Positions 18,083-27,902 of a DNA stretch of 64,000 bases are shown in pieces. Below the pieces are notes generated by a model that was not told the DNA's origin, made no database searches, and saw only the letters and a program-made list of their open reading frames with translations. Both the position numbers and the translations under genes were made by a program. The stretch's first letter is position 1; every line of letters begins with the position of its first letter. The stretch covers positions 1 through 64,000 of the forward strand of contig JAKEEU010000109.1 of NCBI GenBank assembly GCA_022616415.1, in the 5' to 3' direction. This stretch comes from Candidatus Zhuqueibacterota bacterium. GTDB taxonomy: Bacteria > Zhuqueibacterota > Zhuqueibacteria > Zhuqueibacterales > Zhuqueibacteraceae.

Positions 18083-18532
18083 TCATCTTGTAGCTTTTAA
18101 CTCATTTTCAATAAGCACCTGGTTTACTCTTCTCATGAATCTCAGCTCGCCCAATTCTGTTGTGAATCCCCATTGTTGATAAAACGGCACCAGCACGGGA
18201 AGGCAGTAGAGTTCAATGTGCCGCACCGCTTTCAAGGCGGGGTGATTGACAACGGCATCCATCAACCGGCGTCCCAAGCCGGTTTTACGATATGGCGCAG
18301 CGACGATGACGTCGAAGACCAAGGCTTTGTAAACGTAATCGGTGAGAATACGCGTGAAGGCAACAAGCTTTTTGGTGTCCGAGTCACAAAATGCAATGAT
18401 GATATTCGAATGTTGCAACATGCGGCGGACGTCATCAAGCTGCCGGCCTTTCGTCCACCACTCGGATTGATACAACGCATGCAGCTCTTCAATTTGCGCG
18501 CCGGTGAGATGGTCGATTATTTCAAAAGGCAT
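18083..18532 (-). CDS. GNAT-family N-acetyltransferase
   Basis: A 149-residue single-domain acetyltransferase. The acetyl-CoA-binding motif A is visible as VAAPYRKTGLGRRLMDAV (R/Q-x-x-G-x-G/A type) after a beta-strand LVFDVIV. The C-terminal YCLPVLVPFYQQWGF is the usual beta5-alpha4 region. The substrate is unknown. GAGG precedes the ATG. No operon partner is evident: the gaps to neighbours are 127 and 93 bases. Confidence 0.9.
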   Translation of the reverse strand: MPFEIIDHLTGAQIEELHALYQSEWWTKGRQLDDVRRMLQHSNIIIAFCDSDTKKLVAFTRILTDYVYKALVFDVIVAAPYRKTGLGRRLMDAVVNHPALKAVRHIELYCLPVLVPFYQQWGFTTELGELRFMRRVNQVLIENELKATR

Positions 18533-18625
18533 GGCAACCTCGACAACATTTGAAAGCGTTCCACACGAATCAAAAATTCACACGGAAACCTCGATTTTAT
18601 TCGTGTGAAAATTTTTTTCTGAAAA

Positions 18626-19843
18626 TTATTTCCAGATGTTCAAACAAACGGTGATAATCAACGCGTTCGGGAAATCGATGAAAAAAGCGGCGATCATGGG
18701 CACGATGAGAAACGCGCGCGGGGCGGGGCCGTAGCGCTCGACGAGTGTGGTCATGTTGGCCATAGCGTTGGCGGTGATGCCGAGCATGAAACCGCAGAAA
18801 CCGCTGACGGTCACGGCGGATTCGTAATCCCGTCCCATGAGCTGAAAAACCGGCCAGAGACACAGCGCCACGATCACCACGATCTGAGCGGCGAGAATCA
18901 CCAACAGCGGCAATGCCAGACCGGCCAGCTCCCAAAGTTTTAGCGTCATCAGCGCCATCACGAGAAACAGCGACAAGGCGGTATTGCCGAGATCGTCGAT
19001 CACCCGCGGCGAGAGTCCGAAAATTTTCGTGCGGTCGTCCAAATTTCTGACGACGGCGGCAACGACCATCGCGCCGATGTATGCCGGCAGCGTGACGTGT
19101 ATCGCTTTCAGCCCGTTGCTGATCCACGCGCCGACCCACATCGCTGCAAGAACGATGACAAGATTTTTTATAAGCACAAAAGACGAATTCGCTTCATCGG
19201 CAGACCTGGCGCTGCCGGACTCCTGCCGGGTGATTGCGGTTGCGCCGGTCGCGACCGGGGTGTTTGTGGATGCAGGATTTAATTTATAACGAGAAATGAT
19301 ATAAGTCGTGACCGGGCCGCCGACCAAACCGGCGGAGACGATACCGGCCATTGCCGCCGCCACCGCGAGCGTCGCTGCACCGGCCACGCCGGCCTGCTCG
19401 AAGAACGGCGCAAAAGCCAGCCCAGTAGCCGGTCCTCCGGTTAAGGTGAGTGATCCCACGATGACGCCGAAAAGCGGGTGCATGCCGAGTGGAATCGCAA
19501 GCAAAATTCCGACGACGTTTTGTATGATCGCTACAACCGAAGCCAAAATGAAAAATAGAATGACTTGCGGCCCTCCCACTTTGAGCAAAGAATAACTGGC
19601 GCCAAAACCAATCGAAGTGAAGAAGGCAATCATCAACGGACTCTGCAACGTCGTGTCGAATTGAAACAGCGTCACTTCATAGCGGCGCGCAATGAGAATC
19701 ATAACAGCAATGAGCAATCCCCCGATGACTGGCGCCGGGATGTTATAGCGGGCTAAAAACGGAATAATACCGCGAATGCCATAACCAATGAAAAGCACCA
19801 TCCCGGCAAATGCCACAGTCTGAATCAGATCGAGTTTGAGCAT
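18626..19843 (-). CDS. gltS: Sodium:glutamate symporter GltS family
   Basis: A polytopic inner-membrane transporter of about 405 residues with ten or so hydrophobic helices in two repeated halves. Family signatures are RYNIPAPVIGGLL near the N-terminus and the two glycine-rich reentrant loops, GSLTLTGGPATGLAFA and its counterpart near SGFCGFMLGITANAMANM. Sodium-coupled glutamate uptake is the expected role. I start at the ATG at 19843 (MLKLDLIQTVAF) because the family begins there and GGAG lies upstream. An upstream in-frame extension to 19936 would add an unrelated 31-residue leader. It follows the AAA/nuclease gene on the same strand with a gap of 89 bases. Confidence 0.92.
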   Translation of the reverse strand: MLKLDLIQTVAFAGMVLFIGYGIRGIIPFLARYNIPAPVIGGLLIAVMILIARRYEVTLFQFDTTLQSPLMIAFFTSIGFGASYSLLKVGGPQVILFFILASVVAIIQNVVGILLAIPLGMHPLFGVIVGSLTLTGGPATGLAFAPFFEQAGVAGAATLAVAAAMAGIVSAGLVGGPVTTYIISRYKLNPASTNTPVATGATAITRQESGSARSADEANSSFVLIKNLVIVLAAMWVGAWISNGLKAIHVTLPAYIGAMVVAAVVRNLDDRTKIFGLSPRVIDDLGNTALSLFLVMALMTLKLWELAGLALPLLVILAAQIVVIVALCLWPVFQLMGRDYESAVTVSGFCGFMLGITANAMANMTTLVERYGPAPRAFLIVPMIAAFFIDFPNALIITVCLNIWK

Positions 19844-19932
19844 CCAAGGCTCCGATATTGTCCGCGTTACGAACGAAGATGTTTCGGTTGGAGAAAGATA
19901 TATCGAAATGAAAAACGCTAATGCGAGTTGGC

Positions 19933-21549
19933 TCAAAACCCCCAGACCGTGGCGCGCAAATGCTCATAAGGCGCCGGCAGCATCACGTTGTCATGGCGAA
20001 AAATTTTTTCGTCCCACGTTCGCCCGGCCCGGCAATCAAAGATCAAAAGATGCCCTGACGATATTCCCAAACGATCGAGATATTCTCCCAACTGCTTCAA
20101 GCCTTCGAGTTCCGTATCACTATCGCGATACAACTTCACTTCCAAAGCTTCCCGCTGCACGATCACGCCCGATGGAATCGGCCAGCGTCGCAGCTCGACT
20201 TTCGTAGTAACCGGCCATTCGATCAACAGGTCAGCGCGCTTGATGCCAAGTGCGCTCTCACGCTGGAGATGCCCGCCGCCATTAACCACTCGCTGCAGCC
20301 AGGCATACAGAATCAAATGCGGCCCGGCTTCCCTATACTCATAGCGCTCCAGCCAGAAATCACCGTCGCGGCGAAAGAATTGTTGAAACTCGCTGAACAG
20401 TTTGATGACGTCGAGCCTGCCGTCCGGCATAATATACCACTGCGGTTGAATTGGCAAATTGCTCTGCATCACAAAAGAAAGGGCGCGCGGAATCACTTCG
20501 GCATAAATGGAATTGGCGATGCGAATTTGTGCTGGTGGCCGCGTTGTCAACCCGAGATCAGCGACATAGAGAAGATCGTCATTGTAAACATCCGCGCCGG
20601 TATAGCTCCCGGTTAGCACCGGCTCTATGACACGCCGGACACGAGCTTCATGCAGGCGCTCGACAAGGGAATCAAGGTGGGTATCGCGCCGCAAAATCAA
20701 CGTCTCTTTCGCTGCATCAATGTGGGTCGGGGTTATGGCAACGGCACGGTCAGTCACGTCGTTTTCGACGATCTGCCTGGCAAGCGCATTGACCAGCCAA
20801 GGCTGGCCCTGCGTGAGCTCATACGCTTTTGCCACGGCTTCGTCAGACCAGACCTGCCCGGTTTCTTCCGTATGTTGGTGATAAAGAGCCGCGACTTGAT
20901 CCAGGCTGAAATTTTTGAGCGTGAGCGACTCGGCTTTGATATTGAACGGTGAAGCGCTGCCCAACGACTCGCGCTCGGGCCTGATTCTGGCGCGGTATTC
21001 ACGCACATCACGCATGCCGATCAGCGCCACGCTCTGCGGAAATCCCTGCGGGCGCAGTTTATAGCCGCTCCGAAGCTGGTGCAGAACGGCAATCAAAGCG
21101 TCTTCTTCAATGGCATCGATTTCATCAATGAAAACGACCAGGGGACGAGCAGATTGCTGCGCCCATTCGCTAAGGACGTGCAAGATTCCATCTGCAGGAT
21201 CGGGAATGTTTTCGAACAGTTCGGCACGTGGACGCAGCGATTCCGGAAGCAAAATTTTCGCATTAACTCGCAACGAGTCTAATGCCGTCGTAATAGCCGC
21301 TACCACGTCCTTGCTGAACGGGCGGCTGCCTTCGATGCTAAAATGGATCGCCGTATAACGGCCCTCAGCCGTTAGCTTTCGTGCCAAAGTATCCAGCAGC
21401 GTGGTTTTGCCGGTTTGCCGGGGGGCGTGGAGAACAAAGTAATTTCGTTGATCAATCAGAGTGCGCAGATTTGGCAAACGCGACTCCGGATCGAGCGTGT
21501 AGTGAATGTCGGGCTGGTTCGGCCCGGCGACATTGAACGAGCGTGGCAT
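19933..21549 (-). CDS. AAA-like ATPase with C-terminal PD-(D/E)XK nuclease-like domain
   Basis: A roughly 538-residue protein. The N-terminal P-loop module has Walker A HAPRQTGKTTLLD and Walker B LVVFIDEIDAIEED, with a sensor-like SVALIGMRDVREY. The C-terminal third looks like the PD-(D/E)XK nuclease fold found at the end of the AAA-ATPase-like family: RADLLIEW, then EALEVKLYRD, then a GLKQLGEYLDRLG helix and HLLIFD. The combination is widespread and multi-copy in some bacteria, and its function is unsettled (possible defence or nuclease role, inference). The ATG at 21549 has GAGAGG five bases upstream and is preferred over the upstream TTG. Confidence 0.8.
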   Translation of the reverse strand: MPRSFNVAGPNQPDIHYTLDPESRLPNLRTLIDQRNYFVLHAPRQTGKTTLLDTLARKLTAEGRYTAIHFSIEGSRPFSKDVVAAITTALDSLRVNAKILLPESLRPRAELFENIPDPADGILHVLSEWAQQSARPLVVFIDEIDAIEEDALIAVLHQLRSGYKLRPQGFPQSVALIGMRDVREYRARIRPERESLGSASPFNIKAESLTLKNFSLDQVAALYHQHTEETGQVWSDEAVAKAYELTQGQPWLVNALARQIVENDVTDRAVAITPTHIDAAKETLILRRDTHLDSLVERLHEARVRRVIEPVLTGSYTGADVYNDDLLYVADLGLTTRPPAQIRIANSIYAEVIPRALSFVMQSNLPIQPQWYIMPDGRLDVIKLFSEFQQFFRRDGDFWLERYEYREAGPHLILYAWLQRVVNGGGHLQRESALGIKRADLLIEWPVTTKVELRRWPIPSGVIVQREALEVKLYRDSDTELEGLKQLGEYLDRLGISSGHLLIFDCRAGRTWDEKIFRHDNVMLPAPYEHLRATVWGF

Positions 21550-21683
21550 GACGGCCTCTCGCAAATTCTAACTATAGAGGTAGCGGACTCAACAAGATTG
21601 GCTTCAATTCAATATAAGACTCTTTTCGCCAAAAAACAAGCCGCTACGCTTGAAGTTTCGCTTCTCATTTTAGGCCTTACGCA

Positions 21684-24600
21684 TCACGTATTACATTTCG
21701 CTTCCTTCGGCAGCAAGATCACAAACTCAGTGAACTCTCCCTCCGCAGTATCAACCTTAAGCTCGCCGCCATGGCCGTGGGCGATGACGTCGTAGCTGAT
21801 CGAAAGCCCCAAGCCCGTGCCTTGGCCCGCCGGCTTGGTGGTGAAAAAGGGGTGAAATATTTTTTTGAGCGCGGATTGCGGAATGCCGGTGCCGTTGTCG
21901 CGAATGCGAATTTCGATTTTGTCGCCAAGATTTTTGGTGCGCACCGAGAGCACCGGAGAATAGTTTTCTTCCCGCACTTTCTTCTTCTCACGCGTGGCGT
22001 AACAGGCGTTGTTCACGATATTGAGAAAAACGCGGCTCAAGTCCTGCGGGAACACGTCGACGCGGCCGACCGCAGGATCGTAGTCCTTTTCGATTTTGAT
22101 ATTGAACGTGGAATCCGTGCCGCGCATGCCGTGGTACGCGAGCATGACGTATTCATCAAGAATGGCGTTGACGTCCGCGGGCCGGCGCTCGCCGGATTCG
22201 CCGCGCGAGTGCAGCAGCATGCCTTTCACGATGCTGTCGGCGCGTTTGCCGTGCTCGTTGATCTTGCTCACGTTCTGCTCCATCATCTGCAAAATCTCGA
22301 ACACGTTCGTTTTCGTTTCGGCCTCGAGATTTTGCGGCGCGATCACGTCGCGCAGCTCCTGCGCCAAATCCGCCGTCAACGCGGCGAAATTAGTGACGAA
22401 ATTCAAAGGGTTTTTGATCTCGTGCGCAATGCCGGCGGTGAGCTGCCCGAGCGAAGCCAGTTTTTCCTGCACGACGAGCTGTTCCTGCGCGGCTTTTAAA
22501 TTTTCCCAGGCGGTGTTGAGCTGCCGGTAGGCGCTGGCATTGTCCAAAGCGATGGCGGTGTAGGTGGCCAAATTCTGCAAAATATTGAGATGATGTTCGG
22601 TGTAGACGTTTTTCTGAAAACTCTGAATGGTGATCACGCCCAACACCCGCTCTTGCACGAGCAGCGGCAAATAGATGAGTGAAAGCGGCGCGGCGGAGCG
22701 CGAGCCGTCTTCGAGCAAGCGTCCGGCGTCTTTGTATTCGCTGATGTAGCGGCGGTATTCCTGCGTTACGTCGTTGATCAGGATCGGCTGGCGATGCTCG
22801 ATGCACCAGACCGGAAACTGGTTTTTGTCGGCGGTGTCGCGCGTATAAGGCGCGTAGCGCTTGCCGTTTTGTATGGCGAGCTTGTATTCGATCTGATTCT
22901 GCTCCGGGTGATAAATGCCCACGCCGAAAATCGTCGCATCGGCGAGGCGATTGACGTTTTCATATAATTTGTGGAAAATCGTTTCAAAGTCGAGGGAAGC
23001 GGTGATCTCTCTGCCAATCTCGCTCAGCAGCTCGACGTTTTTCTGGCGCTCGTTTTCAGCATGCAAAGCTTTGGCCTGCGATTCGGCCGCTCGGGCGCGC
23101 AGCTCGGCTTCCAAAATTTTTGCCCGCGCGCGCTCTTTGACAATCACCCGCCGCCGCTGCAGGCGATCGCTGGCGACGACGCCGGAGATCAGCAACAGCG
23201 CGTAAATCGCATACGCCCAACCCGTTCGCCACCACGGCGGCGTGATCGTAACGGCAATCGCCATCCCCTTCTCGTTCCAAACCCCATCGTCATTCGAGCC
23301 TTTTACACGGAAAACGTACTTGCCGGGATCGAGATTGGTGTAGCTGGCGTAACGCCGCTTGCGGCAATAAATCCAATCGTCGTCGAACCCTTCCATCTTA
23401 TAGGCATATTGATTTTTTTGCACATTGGTATAGTTCAACGCGGCAAATTCAAACGAGAAAAAGTTTTGGTTATGGGAAAGCGTGAGCGTTTTGAGGGCAG
23501 CGAGGGCACGGCCGACGTTAACCGGTTTGTCGAAGATTTTGAAAGCAGTGATCACCACCGGCGGCACGTAAGGATTATCTTTGACGCGATCCGGATAAAA
23601 CACATTGAAACCGTTGACGCCGCCGAAAAACATTGCCCCGCTTTGGCTCTGAAAATAAGCGCCGGCGTTGAATTCGTTGCTCTGCAAGCCATCAGCCTTG
23701 TCGTAATTTCTAAAGACGCGCGTTTGCGGGTGGAAGCGGGACAATCCGTAATTGGTGCTCAGCCACAAATGCCCGTTGCCATCTTCCAGGATGCCATAAA
23801 CGACGTCGTTGGGGAGGCCGTCTTTCGTGGTGTAGCGCGCAAATTTCCCGGTGGCGCGGTCAAATTGATTGAGCCCGCCGCCGTAAGTTCCGAGCCATAG
23901 CGTCCCGCTGCGATCTTCATAGATTGCAAACACCGCATTATGACTCAGGCTGTGGGGGTCGTTGGGATCGTGGACGAAACGGACAAATCGTTCGCTTTTT
24001 CCATCCGTTGCTTCGTTTTCACCGCGAACCAGCTTGTTGAGTCCGCCGCTCGTTCCGATCCAAAGCGTGCCGGCGCGATCTTCGTAAATAGACCAAACTC
24101 GATTGTGGCTGAGGCTGTGTGTATCTTGCGGGTCATTGACAAAATGGGTAAACTGTTCGGTGGCGCGATCGAAGCGATTGAGGCCGCCATAAGTTCCGAT
24201 CCAAAGCATGCCGGTGCGATCTTCGCAAATGGCCTGGATGCGATTGTGGCTGAGGCTGTGGGGATTTTGCGGGTCATTTAAAAAACGCGTGAATTTCCCG
24301 GTGGCGCGGTCGAGCTTGTTAAGCCCGCCGCCGTCGGTTCCGATCCAAAGCGCGTTCCGCGCAGCGGAATCTTCGTAGATGGCGCGGACGCTGTTGGCGC
24401 TGAGGCTGTGAGGATTTCTCGGGTCGTTGACAAAATGGATAAAGCGTTTTTGATCGCGCTCGAGCTTGTTGAGCCCTTCCTGGGTTCCAATCCAGAGCGT
24501 GCCCGCGCGGTCTTCGAAGATTGACCAAACTCGATCGTGGCTGAGACTGTGAGGATTTTGCGGGTCGTTGGCAAAGTGGGCAAATCGCTCTTTCTCGTAA

Positions 24601-25712
24601 GCAATTTTATTGAGGCCGCCGCCAAACGTTCCGACCCAGATCGTGCCATCCAAGGGATTTTTATAAATCGAAATGACACGATTGTCACTCAAGCTATGGG
24701 GATTACTCGGCTCGTTGACAAAATTTGCAAATTGCCCGGCTGCGCCTGTCGGGGTGGCACGATCAAAACAATCGAGGCCGCCGCCAAAAGTGCCAACCCA
24801 TAATTTGCCGGGCGATTCACGATCCGTACAAATCGCCCAAACAGCATTCGAGCTGAGACTGTGAGAAGCTTGAGGGTCGTTGACGAAGCGCGTAAATTTT
24901 CCCGTGGTGACATCGAGCCGATTAAGCCCGCCGTCATGCGTTCCAACCCAAAGCGTGCCCGGTGCAGCCTCATCTTCATAGATGACAAAGACGGCGTTGC
25001 TGCTGAGGCTGCGGGGATCACTCGGATCGTTGACAAATCTGGTGAATTGTCCGGTGGCGCGGTCAAAACAATTGAGGCCATCGGCGGTGCCAATCCAAAG
25101 TCCCGCTCTCAGGGAATCTTCGTAGATCGAGGTGATGTGATTATGGCTGAGGCTGTGGGAATTCGCGGGGTCGTTCACGAAGCGGACAAATTGTCCGGTG
25201 GCGTTATCGAGTTTATTCAATCCGTTTGCAGTGCCGACCCAAAGCGTGCCGGCGCGATCCAGGTAAACGGCATTGACGCGATTGTGGCTGAGGCTATGAG
25301 GATTTTGGGGGTCATTAATAAAACAAGTAAATTGTCCGGTATCACGGTCGAATTTATTGAGTCCTCCGCTGAACGTGCCGATCCAAAGGGTGTTGTGAGT
25401 CGCTGCGTCTTCACAAATCGACAAGATCTGATTATCCGACAACGAGTTTGTATCCAGTGGATCGTGCTTGTAAATCGTGAAACCGTAGCCGTCAAATTTA
25501 TTCAGTCCATCGTAGGTGCCAAGCCACATCAAGCCGTAGCGGTCCTGCAGAATGCAAGTGACCGAGCTTTGCAAAAGTCCCTGCTCGAGTGCAAATCGCT
25601 CAAATTTGACCTGCCGGTTTTGGGCCTCGAGTTTTTCAGGCCAAACCAATGCTGCCAAAATGAGGAGGCTCGCCATTCTTATTGGTGCGGGATTCAAAAA
25701 TGGAATCCTCAT
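21684..25712 (-). CDS. Membrane sensor histidine kinase with 14-blade Reg_prop sensor and GAF domain
   Basis: A 1342-residue sensor kinase. An N-terminal signal peptide (MASLLILAALVW core) leads to a periplasmic sensor of about 14 repeats of roughly 47 residues. Thirteen carry LW(I/V/L)GT-like and HSLSHN motifs and one is degenerate, enough for two seven-bladed propellers. A Y_Y_Y domain (about 755-830) and one transmembrane helix (AYAIYALLLISGVV) follow. A short coiled coil and a GAF domain (about 915-1080) precede the kinase core, with H-box AGIAHEIKNPLNFV, an N-box NACYATREK and G boxes RIRDNGTGIPQ and GQGTGLGLSIS. No receiver or AraC output domain is fused, unlike Bacteroides hybrid systems, and no response regulator is adjacent. 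The ligand is unknown; polysaccharide products are typical for relatives. Confidence 0.93.
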   Translation of the reverse strand: MRIPFLNPAPIRMASLLILAALVWPEKLEAQNRQVKFERFALEQGLLQSSVTCILQDRYGLMWLGTYDGLNKFDGYGFTIYKHDPLDTNSLSDNQILSICEDAATHNTLWIGTFSGGLNKFDRDTGQFTCFINDPQNPHSLSHNRVNAVYLDRAGTLWVGTANGLNKLDNATGQFVRFVNDPANSHSLSHNHITSIYEDSLRAGLWIGTADGLNCFDRATGQFTRFVNDPSDPRSLSSNAVFVIYEDEAAPGTLWVGTHDGGLNRLDVTTGKFTRFVNDPQASHSLSSNAVWAICTDRESPGKLWVGTFGGGLDCFDRATPTGAAGQFANFVNEPSNPHSLSDNRVISIYKNPLDGTIWVGTFGGGLNKIAYEKERFAHFANDPQNPHSLSHDRVWSIFEDRAGTLWIGTQEGLNKLERDQKRFIHFVNDPRNPHSLSANSVRAIYEDSAARNALWIGTDGGGLNKLDRATGKFTRFLNDPQNPHSLSHNRIQAICEDRTGMLWIGTYGGLNRFDRATEQFTHFVNDPQDTHSLSHNRVWSIYEDRAGTLWIGTSGGLNKLVRGENEATDGKSERFVRFVHDPNDPHSLSHNAVFAIYEDRSGTLWLGTYGGGLNQFDRATGKFARYTTKDGLPNDVVYGILEDGNGHLWLSTNYGLSRFHPQTRVFRNYDKADGLQSNEFNAGAYFQSQSGAMFFGGVNGFNVFYPDRVKDNPYVPPVVITAFKIFDKPVNVGRALAALKTLTLSHNQNFFSFEFAALNYTNVQKNQYAYKMEGFDDDWIYCRKRRYASYTNLDPGKYVFRVKGSNDDGVWNEKGMAIAVTITPPWWRTGWAYAIYALLLISGVVASDRLQRRRVIVKERARAKILEAELRARAAESQAKALHAENERQKNVELLSEIGREITASLDFETIFHKLYENVNRLADATIFGVGIYHPEQNQIEYKLAIQNGKRYAPYTRDTADKNQFPVWCIEHRQPILINDVTQEYRRYISEYKDAGRLLEDGSRSAAPLSLIYLPLLVQERVLGVITIQSFQKNVYTEHHLNILQNLATYTAIALDNASAYRQLNTAWENLKAAQEQLVVQEKLASLGQLTAGIAHEIKNPLNFVTNFAALTADLAQELRDVIAPQNLEAETKTNVFEILQMMEQNVSKINEHGKRADSIVKGMLLHSRGESGERRPADVNAILDEYVMLAYHGMRGTDSTFNIKIEKDYDPAVGRVDVFPQDLSRVFLNIVNNACYATREKKKVREENYSPVLSVRTKNLGDKIEIRIRDNGTGIPQSALKKIFHPFFTTKPAGQGTGLGLSISYDVIAHGHGGELKVDTAEGEFTEFVILLPKEAKCNT

Positions 25713-25826
25713 ATTTTAAATACATCTCTTCCAGAAAAAAGTTGGAAAAAGTTGCATTACATTAGACAAAATAATTTAGCGACAAAATGATTCAATATTT
25801 TTCAAAACAATTATTTTAGCGCTTAA

Positions 25827-26501
25827 TCATTTGTTCATTTTGCCATTATTTAAATTGGCACGCCGAATTTGTTCGACCTCTAAAACTCGAATGCCCTGGC
25901 TTGGATTCTCAATGGCGCCGGTGAGTGCGTAGAGCATTTGCTTCAACGTTACCTGGCCGAGCCGCCGCGCCGTATCGCGGGTTGACGGCAACCGCTCGAA
26001 CAGCCAGTACATCGGCGTGAGCACATAAGGCCACCAATGCCCGGGGCCGAGCACGTACCACGGCCGTAAGATCGTCGCGTTCAAACCGCTGGCTCGAATC
26101 AGCTCTTCGCATTCGGCGCGGACTTGCCAATACGCTTGCATGATCGGCGCCGGATGGGCAACGCTGACATAGACGAAATGTTTGATGCCGGCAGCGACGG
26201 CCGCAGGAACAGAATTTTGCACGGAAGCAAGGTCAATGTTCCGAAACTGTTTCGCTTTCGAAGGGTTGGGATGAGAGACACCGACCAAGTGAACAAAAGT
26301 GTCGGCAAGACGACTGTGTTCGGCATACGAATTTTTGTCCAAGGCATTTCCGATAATCGGCGCACAACCTGGCGGCAGCTTTTGCGCCGAACCTTGCCGT
26401 GCCAGCGCGCACACCTCGTGGCCGCGTTGCAAAAGCATGGCAATGAGGCGCGTGCCCATGTAGCCGGTGCCGCCGGCGATGAAAATGCGATGTTGGTTCA
26501 T
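25827..26501 (-). CDS. NAD(P)-dependent atypical SDR (NmrA/NAD-epimerase-like)
   Basis: A 224-residue Rossmann protein with the extended/atypical SDR cofactor motif FIAGGTGYMGTRL at its N-terminus. A conserved HFVYVSVAHP segment and LRPWYVLGPGH occur where the active site and substrate loop lie in this family. Relatives are annotated as NAD(P)H-binding or complex I assembly-like (NDUFA9-type) proteins. The specific substrate is unknown. The catalytic YxxxK is not clearly present (the region reads QAYWQVRAECE), which is common in atypical SDRs. It is monocistronic or loosely linked to the arrestin-like gene, 79 bases upstream on the same strand. Confidence 0.85.
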   Translation of the reverse strand: MNQHRIFIAGGTGYMGTRLIAMLLQRGHEVCALARQGSAQKLPPGCAPIIGNALDKNSYAEHSRLADTFVHLVGVSHPNPSKAKQFRNIDLASVQNSVPAAVAAGIKHFVYVSVAHPAPIMQAYWQVRAECEELIRASGLNATILRPWYVLGPGHWWPYVLTPMYWLFERLPSTRDTARRLGQVTLKQMLYALTGAIENPSQGIRVLEVEQIRRANLNNGKMNK

Positions 26502-26580
26502 GGCAAGAAGATAATTCGCTTCGCAGTGGCAAGCAAGGAAAAAATTTGCAATGCCTCGGGTTGCAGACTGGCAGTCTGCG

Positions 26581-27588
26581 TTACGGAATCACCGTTATCG
26601 GAAACTCTTGCACCCAATCCGGCCAGTCGGGAATATCGATTTGCACGCGAATCGACCAGATCAAAGCGTTGTCCGGCGCGCGAAAAGTGCCCGGCGCATG
26701 GGGCGGAATTGGCACGGGTATTTTGATTTCCGTCTTATCCCCGAAGGCAGCCACTTCTTGATTGGATTGTTCCAACACGGTTTCGTAAATCTTATGGGTA
26801 TGTGTATTTTTGAGCCCGCCGGCGCCGCTTACCACGCGCTCTTCGGCCTTGAGCGTCGCCGTGATTTTGCGCAGCCGCCGGGCGTCGCGCGAATCAAATA
26901 GAAATTTGCACGCCACCGCATTGCCGGCGCGTATTTTAACCGGATGAACTTTCACTTCCAGTGCACTGACTCTTTGTTGCGCCAATTTATTCCTGAGCAT
27001 CATAAAAAGCTGCCATCCGCCAAAGCCGGCAACGGCCAAGCCCAGCAAGAGCGCGACGAGATTCGACCCGCCCAGAACGACCATCGCGACGCCGAGAACG
27101 AAAAACGGAACGGCGAGCACCCTGGCCATCGTCATGCGTTCTTTGAACGAGCTTGGCGCTGCCGCTTCCTCGGACTCGTCTTCGGTTCCCAATATGATTT
27201 CTTGTGAAATATCCCCGGGAGCGAGCATGAACTTTTCTTCTCTGATCACATCGATTGCGACCGGAATATCCACCTGCGCCCGCAGATACCATTCGACGTT
27301 CAGGCACTGTCCATGATAGCTAACCGGCCCGCGCCGCGCTGAAAATTGGAAGGGATATTCTTTCAACTCGCCGGACTGAAATTTCACGTCCTCGGCAAAT
27401 GCCATCCCTTCTTCACCGCCGGAAGCCTTATTCCCCCGGCCCTGAGTTCGCCAAGCGCAAATCAGCGTGATCTTCCGGCAATGAAACGCCTCGCGAGCCA
27501 AAACTTGAATTTTTCCGGCAATGGCTTCGCCAAGCTTATACGTACGATCATCGTGATCAAAGACGATGTGCAAATCGCATTTTGACAT
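26581..27588 (-). CDS. Membrane-anchored arrestin-like (Spo0M-like) protein
   Basis: A 335-residue protein of unusual layout. Residues about 1-130 form a beta-rich segment resembling the arrestin N-lobe (YKLGEAIAGKIQVLA, then LKEYPFQFSAR). It is interrupted by two adjacent transmembrane helices (about 150-200; VLAVPFFVLGVAMVVLGG and LVALLLGLAVAGFGGWQLFM). A second beta-rich lobe follows (about 205-335; RKITATLKAEERVVSG, then PHAPGTFRAPDNALIWSIRV). Bacterial arrestin-like proteins such as Spo0M are soluble, so the membrane insertion between the lobes is notable. The function is unknown. Assignment rests on pattern only. Confidence 0.6.
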   Translation of the reverse strand: MSKCDLHIVFDHDDRTYKLGEAIAGKIQVLAREAFHCRKITLICAWRTQGRGNKASGGEEGMAFAEDVKFQSGELKEYPFQFSARRGPVSYHGQCLNVEWYLRAQVDIPVAIDVIREEKFMLAPGDISQEIILGTEDESEEAAAPSSFKERMTMARVLAVPFFVLGVAMVVLGGSNLVALLLGLAVAGFGGWQLFMMLRNKLAQQRVSALEVKVHPVKIRAGNAVACKFLFDSRDARRLRKITATLKAEERVVSGAGGLKNTHTHKIYETVLEQSNQEVAAFGDKTEIKIPVPIPPHAPGTFRAPDNALIWSIRVQIDIPDWPDWVQEFPITVIP

Positions 27589-27748
27589 TGGGCCTTGCCT
27601 CGTTTTGTCATTCCCAAAGGGTGAATGGCGCAGTTCTTAGGAAAAAGCATTTTCCCACAGAAGAAGTACACCTTGTGGCGCAATATGCACAAACTCCGAT
27701 TGAAAGTCAAGTGAATGTTGGCGAGGCGCGTAACGTCTCAGTGAGGGG

Positions 27749-27790
27749 GTAGCGCAGACATCTTGTCTGCTCCGCATGGCGGGGCGCTAC
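27749..27790. repeat. REP-like intergenic palindrome
   Basis: GTAGCGC (27749-27755) and GCGCTAC (27784-27790) are perfect inverse copies around an inner dyad GCAGACA/TGTCTGC. A related unit, also starting GTAGCGCAG, occurs at 35209-35251. It is the only structured feature in the 314-base gap before the YfcC gene. Typical of repetitive extragenic palindromes; no gene is seen here. Confidence 0.55.
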
Positions 27791-27902
27791 ATTTTCCAAC
27801 CAAGGCTGAGGGATTGCTGAGGCGCCTGCGGCTTGGGAAGTTGTGCCTCATCGCTCTTTGCTCCTTGACTTTCCTGCAAGATTTGTTTAACTTTATCTCA
27901 AC

